From Flavobacterium buctense (lineage in GTDB: Bacteria > Bacteroidota > Bacteroidia > Flavobacteriales > Flavobacteriaceae): DNA of 64,000 nt. Positions within the stretch are counted from its first letter, which is position 1; each line of letters opens with the position of its first letter. A model generated the notes under the pieces. It was not told where the DNA came from. It did no database searches and saw nothing but the letters and a program-made list of their open reading frames with translations. Both the position numbers and the translations under genes were made by a program. The DNA is taken from positions 372,001-436,000 of the forward strand of contig NZ_JACTAB010000001.1 in the NCBI RefSeq assembly GCF_014486695.1. Reading direction: 5' to 3'. Positions 62,285-64,000 of the stretch are shown piece by piece.

Positions 62285-62956
62285 ATGGAAAATCAAATTC
62301 GCCTATTGTCAACCAAAAAGCTTTCTGAGAATCAAAAGCAATTATTGTTGAGTGCGAATTTTGCCATAGAAGAAGCCGATTTTATCGATGTGGTGAATAA
62401 ACATTTTGACATTGAAAGGATTAATGATTTTTTAATCTTTACTAGTCAGAATGCAGTTGAAAGTGTTTTGGAAAATAACAAAATAACCGAAATAAAAACC
62501 CGAAAATGCTTCTGTGTAGGTGAAAAAACCAGAGCATTGTTAGAACAAAATGATTTTGAAGTAATAGTAAGCTCGGATTATGCATCGGAATTGGCTTCAA
62601 TTATTTGTAACCAATATTTCAAAAGCAGTTTTACGTTCTTCTGCGGGAATTTGAGAAGAGATATTTTACCGGATTCACTGACTTTAGCCGGAGTAATTTT
62701 CGAGGAAATTGAAGTCTACGAAACCGTTTTGACACCACACAAGGCAGCCGATAATTTAAACGGCATTATGTTTTTCAGTCCGTCAGGCGTGCAAAGTTTT
62801 TTGAAAACCAATATCATTCGGGACGAAATTTGTTTTTGCATTGGAGGTACGACGGCCAAAAGTTTGAGAGGTATTACTAAGAAAGTACAAATCGCCAATC
62901 AACCAACCATTGAAAGTACCATTATAAAAAGTATAGAATTTTTTAATAAAATATAG
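62285..62956 (+). CDS. hemD: Uroporphyrinogen-III synthase
   Basis: The 223-residue protein is divergent in sequence, as usual for the family, but has the two-domain layout with LIFTSQNAVESVL near residue 50 and MFFSPSGVQSFLK near 160, the conserved HemD contacts. It cyclises hydroxymethylbilane to uroporphyrinogen III. Its place between hemC and hemE confirms the call. The stop TAG begins a small palindrome. Confidence 0.9.
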   Translation: MENQIRLLSTKKLSENQKQLLLSANFAIEEADFIDVVNKHFDIERINDFLIFTSQNAVESVLENNKITEIKTRKCFCVGEKTRALLEQNDFEVIVSSDYASELASIICNQYFKSSFTFFCGNLRRDILPDSLTLAGVIFEEIEVYETVLTPHKAADNLNGIMFFSPSGVQSFLKTNIIRDEICFCIGGTTAKSLRGITKKVQIANQPTIESTIIKSIEFFNKI

Positions 62957-62971
62957 TTAGCACAAGCTAAC
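62956..62971. repeat. Small palindrome between hemD and hemE
   Basis: GTTAGC (62956-62961) and GCTAAC (62966-62971) form a perfect hairpin with an ACAA loop. The first base is the last base of the hemD stop. It resembles the palindromes at 18798 and 19541 in size. Confidence 0.65.
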
Positions 62972-62986
62972 GACAAAACCTAAAAC

Positions 62987-64000
62987 ATGATTAAAAACGA
63001 TTTATTCCTTCGCGCCTTAAACAATGAAACAGTAGAACGTCCACCGGTTTGGATGATGCGTCAAGCGGGAAGATATTTGCCTGAATTCAGAGCTTTACGC
63101 GACAAATACGATTTCTTCACCCGTTGTGAAACGCCGGAATTAGCCGCCGAAATTACGGTTCAGCCCATTAGAATTGTAAAACCGGATGCTGCGATTCTGT
63201 TCTCGGATATTTTGGTGGTACCAAGAGCGATGGGTATTCACGTAGAATTGAAAGACAATTTGGGACCAATAATTCCCGATCCAATCAGAACAATGGAACA
63301 AGTGAATCAGGTTTTTGTTCCGGATGTAAATGAAACTTTAGGCTACGTTTTTGACGCCATTAAATTGACCAAAGAAATGCTAAACGATGAGGTGCCACTT
63401 ATAGGTTTTGCCGGTTCACCATGGACGATTTTCTGTTATGCCGTAGAAGGAAAAGGCTCGAAAAGTTTTGACACGGCCAAAGGATTTTGTTTCTCCAACC
63501 CAATTGCAGCGCATACTTTATTGCAAAAAATTACCGATACGACTATTTTATATTTAAAAGAAAAAGTAAAAGCGGGTTGTAACGCCATTCAAATTTTCGA
63601 TTCTTGGGGCGGAATGCTTTCTCCGGTTGATTATCAAGAATTCTCGTGGCCATACATCAACCAAATCGTTGAAGCTTTAGCCGAAGATACCAAAGTAATC
63701 GTATTCGGAAAAGGGTGTTGGTTTGCGCTAAATGACATGGCGAAATCAAAAGCCTCAGCACTTGGTGTTGACTGGACATGTTCGGCCAGAAACGCTCGTT
63801 ATTTATCGGGCGGAAAAATCACCTTACAAGGAAATTTCGATCCGTCAAGATTATTGTCTCCAATTCCAACCATCAAAAAAATGGTGCACGAAATGATAGA
63901 CGAATTCGGAAAAGACAGTTACATCGTAAACTTGGGTCACGGTATTTTACCTAACATACCGGTAGATCATGCCAAAGCATTTGTGGAAGCGGTGAAAGAA
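62987..64000 (+). CDS. hemE: Uroporphyrinogen decarboxylase (3' end outside window)
   Basis: The reading frame is open from the ATG at 62987 to the end of the window (338 codons). The translation begins [20 protein letters not shown] and continues [13 protein letters not shown], the signature with the substrate-binding Arg, and includes the FSDILVVP and GFAGSPWT blocks. HemE is normally about 340 residues, so only a few codons are missing. It decarboxylates uroporphyrinogen III to coproporphyrinogen III. The stop codon is not visible. Confidence 0.95.
   Translation, partial: MIKNDLFLRALNNETVERPPVWMMRQAGRYLPEFRALRDKYDFFTRCETPELAAEITVQPIRIVKPDAAILFSDILVVPRAMGIHVELKDNLGPIIPDPIRTMEQVNQVFVPDVNETLGYVFDAIKLTKEMLNDEVPLIGFAGSPWTIFCYAVEGKGSKSFDTAKGFCFSNPIAAHTLLQKITDTTILYLKEKVKAGCNAIQIFDSWGGMLSPVDYQEFSWPYINQIVEALAEDTKVIVFGKGCWFALNDMAKSKASALGVDWTCSARNARYLSGGKITLQGNFDPSRLLSPIPTIKKMVHEMIDEFGKDSYIVNLGHGILPNIPVDHAKAFVEAVKE

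Noticed and set aside
1..64000. tRNA, rRNA or riboswitch genes
   Set aside because: All gaps were read; they are short (at most about 246 bp) and hold promoter boxes, terminators or repeats, with no cloverleaf or known riboswitch core that I could see.

Overview
The window is AT-rich chromosomal DNA from a member of the Bacteroidota, most likely Flavobacterium or a close relative. This rests on a type IX secretion (T9SS) C-terminal sorting domain, a SprE-type gliding/secretion lipoprotein, many short lipoproteins, flavobacterial families (DUF5687, DUF4254, DUF4292), TAnnTTTG promoter boxes in place of sigma-70 type ones, and near-absence of Shine-Dalgarno sequences. I see no rRNA, tRNA, CRISPR array, insertion sequence or prophage. 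The window is open at both ends: it starts inside a membrane glycosyltransferase and stops a few codons before the end of hemE. No gene-free stretch exceeds 300 bp.

Layout. 1-14790: surface polysaccharide locus. The forward unit has a GT39-like protein, a lipoprotein, a Wzx flippase, a hexapeptide acyltransferase, two Wzy/WaaL-like proteins, two glycosyltransferases, a UDP-xylose synthase-like enzyme and a WcaJ-like initiating transferase. The reverse unit (CapK-like, wecB, GT4) meets it with overlapping stop codons. 14848-16173: a T9SS-exported beta-propeller protein. 16278-21283: purD, upp, two small membrane families, DUF4254 and a GT9 transferase. 21312-26394: a 2Fe-2S oxidoreductase divergent from a PadR regulator that heads two paralogous membrane proteins and an ABC exporter. 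26484-35494: sprE, bactofilin, then ATP synthase genes atpZ/I-B-E-F-H-A-G without beta and epsilon. 35574-42411: GNAT, a second flippase, dut, a sugar nucleotidyltransferase, a TPR protein, a DUF4292 lipoprotein and an EnvC-like protein. 42462-48424: thioesterase, HU-like/SPOR protein, dprA, an unrecognised membrane protein, trpS and an acyltransferase. 48507-52229: an ECF sigma operon with a trans-envelope protein, and recA. 52476-54895: acyltransferase, acyl-ACP desaturase and HD hydrolase. 54948-64000: a heme region (hemJ and hemH reverse, AraC, hemA-C-D-E forward) with a histidine kinase and an enoyl-CoA hydratase.

Most genes are conserved core genes. The parts least explained by known families are the PadR/tandem-paralogue/ABC operon, the lipoprotein/ECF sigma/trans-envelope operon, the membrane protein behind dprA, and a set of small intergenic repeats and palindromes. 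Several repeats contain the stop codon of the gene before them, and two long ones sit inside the ATP synthase operon. Promoter calls rest on the TAnnTTTG motif alone unless a -33 element is mentioned.
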